From: Bacillota bacterium
GTDB lineage: Bacteria; Bacillota; Clostridia; Peptostreptococcales; Anaerovoracaceae
Assembly (NCBI GenBank): GCA_017523605.1
Contig: JAFWVZ010000128.1
Location: 1-5,421, forward strand
Direction: 5' to 3'
Length of the DNA: 5,421 bases
Shown here: positions 4,212 through 5,421 of the stretch, in pieces
Layout of the letters: every line of letters begins with the position of its first letter
Numbering within the stretch: position 1 is the first letter of the stretch
The notes under the pieces: generated by a model
Told to the model about the DNA's origin: nothing
Databases searched by the model: none
Seen by the model: the letters and a program-made list of their open reading frames with translations, nothing else
Program-made: the position numbers and the translations under genes

Positions 4212-5421
4212 CTATCTCTTGAATATGCGGCTCAGTCTCCTGAGACCGGGTGCGGAGGACAGCTCCTCCGGCTTTATGGAACGTGTCAGGAAGACCATTA
4301 TCACGTAGATAACGACGCCTATGAAAACGGCTGCCAGGGTCGACACCGCGTTGCCCATCCTTGCGGAGAGGATCCTGTACACGCCGAACGCAGCGGCGCC
4401 CATGACCGCGGAAGAGATCAGCGGCCCCATGAACATCAGTTTCAGATCGAACTTCATGCCGGTGTAGCGCCTTACGGCAACGAGGTTAAGCCAGGCTGCC
4501 ACTATGTAGGCGCAGGTAGTGCCTATGGCGGCTCCCCTTACGTTGACCGCGGGGATCCTGGTGAGAACGTAAGTTATGACGACCTTTACCACTGCTCCAA
4601 TAAACAGATTCTTTACCGGTATGCCCTGCCTTCCTATGCCCTGCAGCACTCCTGTAAGAGCGTGGACCGAGGCCAGGAAGAACAGTCCCACAGCGTAGAA
4701 CGACAGACAGGACGCCGCGTTGGCTATGCTGTCCTGCTGGCTGCGGTAGAAGAGCAGCATTATGGGCCTTGCCAGAACTATCATGCCTATGGAGCACGGG
4801 AGACCTATCAGCGCTGCGTAGCGCATGCCCAGCGCGCTGTTCGTGCGGACGAAATCCATGTCGTCGCGCTTGAAAGCGTCCGTGATGACAGGTACCAGGC
4901 TAAGGCATATGGCCTGCGTAAGCACCTGCGGGAAGTTGATTATCGGGGAGGCCATGCCTGAAAGCTCGCCGTATAGCGTTCTGGCGGCTGCGTCCGTGTA
5001 GCCTATGTCCATCAGAACGTTCTTTACTATCAGGGTGTCTATCCAGTTTAGGATAGGCATTATGCAGGCGCCTATAGTGATGGGTATGGCTATGGCGAAC
5101 AGGTCGCGCACAATGCCGGAAGAAGGCTGTATGGGCTTGCGTCCGGACTCCTTTATCTCCGACATCATTACAGGCTTGTTGTGGACGAATATGAACAGGA
5201 CCGCGATCAGTCCGAACAGAGCGCCCGCGCTTGCTCCGAAGCTTGCTCCGGCAGCGGCATGGGGAAGCCCTTTGGACATCAGGAGAGCCGCCAGCGCCAG
5301 ACCTATGCCTACGCGGAACACCTGCTCCACGACCTGTGATACGGCGGTCGGACCCATGGATTTCTGCCCCTGGAAGAAGCCTCTGTAGCAGCTCATGATG
5401 GGGCACAGCAGCAGCGCCGGG
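4212..5421 (-). CDS. MOP-superfamily lipid flippase, YtgP/SpoVB/MurJ type (5' end outside window)
   Basis: The frame is open at the right edge and gives 402 C-terminal residues; relatives are about 510-550 long, so roughly the first quarter is missing. The ATG at 5396 is internal, because family-typical sequence (PALLLCPI) continues upstream of it. Counting from that Met, RGFFQGQKSMGPTAVSQVVEQ (5-25) and GVLQGIGRQGIPVKNLFIGA (249-268) are characteristic of the Firmicutes YtgP/SpoVB branch. Hydrophobic spans fit eight or nine membrane helices, at about 28-41, 52-71, 98-118, 150-173, 192-216, 230-250, 262-279, 288-308, 321-342 and 350-370 (some may merge or be re-entrant). The tail is basic (RRLSRIFKR). 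Such proteins flip lipid-linked precursors, such as lipid II, outward across the cytoplasmic membrane. Sequence alone does not separate MurJ-like housekeeping from SpoVB-like sporulation function, nor from polysaccharide export. It is transcribed towards hup but has its own terminator. Confidence 0.9.
   Translation of the reverse strand, partial: PALLLCPIMSCYRGFFQGQKSMGPTAVSQVVEQVFRVGIGLALAALLMSKGLPHAAAGASFGASAGALFGLIAVLFIFVHNKPVMMSEIKESGRKPIQPSSGIVRDLFAIAIPITIGACIMPILNWIDTLIVKNVLMDIGYTDAAARTLYGELSGMASPIINFPQVLTQAICLSLVPVITDAFKRDDMDFVRTNSALGMRYAALIGLPCSIGMIVLARPIMLLFYRSQQDSIANAASCLSFYAVGLFFLASVHALTGVLQGIGRQGIPVKNLFIGAVVKVVITYVLTRIPAVNVRGAAIGTTCAYIVAAWLNLVAVRRYTGMKFDLKLMFMGPLISSAVMGAAAFGVYRILSARMGNAVSTLAAVFIGVVIYVIMVFLTRSIKPEELSSAPGLRRLSRIFKR

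Noticed and set aside
4485..4797. Minus-strand 103-codon frame within the flippase gene
   Set aside because: It is in another frame of a clearly coding membrane protein and has no family resemblance.

Overview
All coding capacity in this window lies on the minus strand. There are four protein genes, two of them cut by the window edges. The DNA is moderately GC-rich, with AT-rich promoters. The gene content (2-hydroxyacyl-CoA dehydratase activase-type proteins, a YtgP/SpoVB-type lipid flippase and a short HU protein) and strong AGGAGG-type ribosome binding sites suggest an anaerobic Gram-positive bacterium of the Clostridia. No rRNA or tRNA is present, so a finer assignment is not supported. 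Isoleucine is written mostly as ATA in the metabolic genes and only as ATC in the HU gene.

Layout in the direction of transcription (right to left). (1) 5421-4212: the C-terminal 402 residues of a multi-pass MOP-superfamily flippase (YtgP/SpoVB/MurJ type), ending in a hairpin terminator at 4158-4187. (2) 4100-3708: the hup gene for a 92-residue HU protein, with its own sigma-A-type promoter and a near-perfect ribosome binding site, terminated by a strong hairpin at 3660-3689. (3) 3697-3402: a gene-free stretch that is one large imperfect inverted repeat of 296 bases, with branching hairpins at its centre. Its right end doubles as the hup terminator. (4) 3360-1: a two-gene operon with its own promoter. 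The first gene encodes a 414-residue COG3581-like subunit. By an ATGA overlap it is joined to a large protein holding two complete activase (ASKHA ATPase) domains, a cysteine-rich linker and the start of a DUF2229-like domain. That protein runs off the left edge.

The operon probably makes an ATP-driven iron-sulfur electron-transfer system of the 2-hydroxyacyl-CoA dehydratase/activase superfamily. In homologues known as single long chains these modules are fused, with the COG3581-like part at the C-terminus; here that part is a separate gene placed upstream. HU is a nucleoid protein and the flippase exports lipid-linked cell-wall precursors. Their adjacency resembles a reduced form of the conserved clostridial spoVT-flippase-mazG-hup-yabO cluster. 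The most unusual non-coding feature is the 296-base inverted repeat, which could be a MITE-like element or a large structured RNA.
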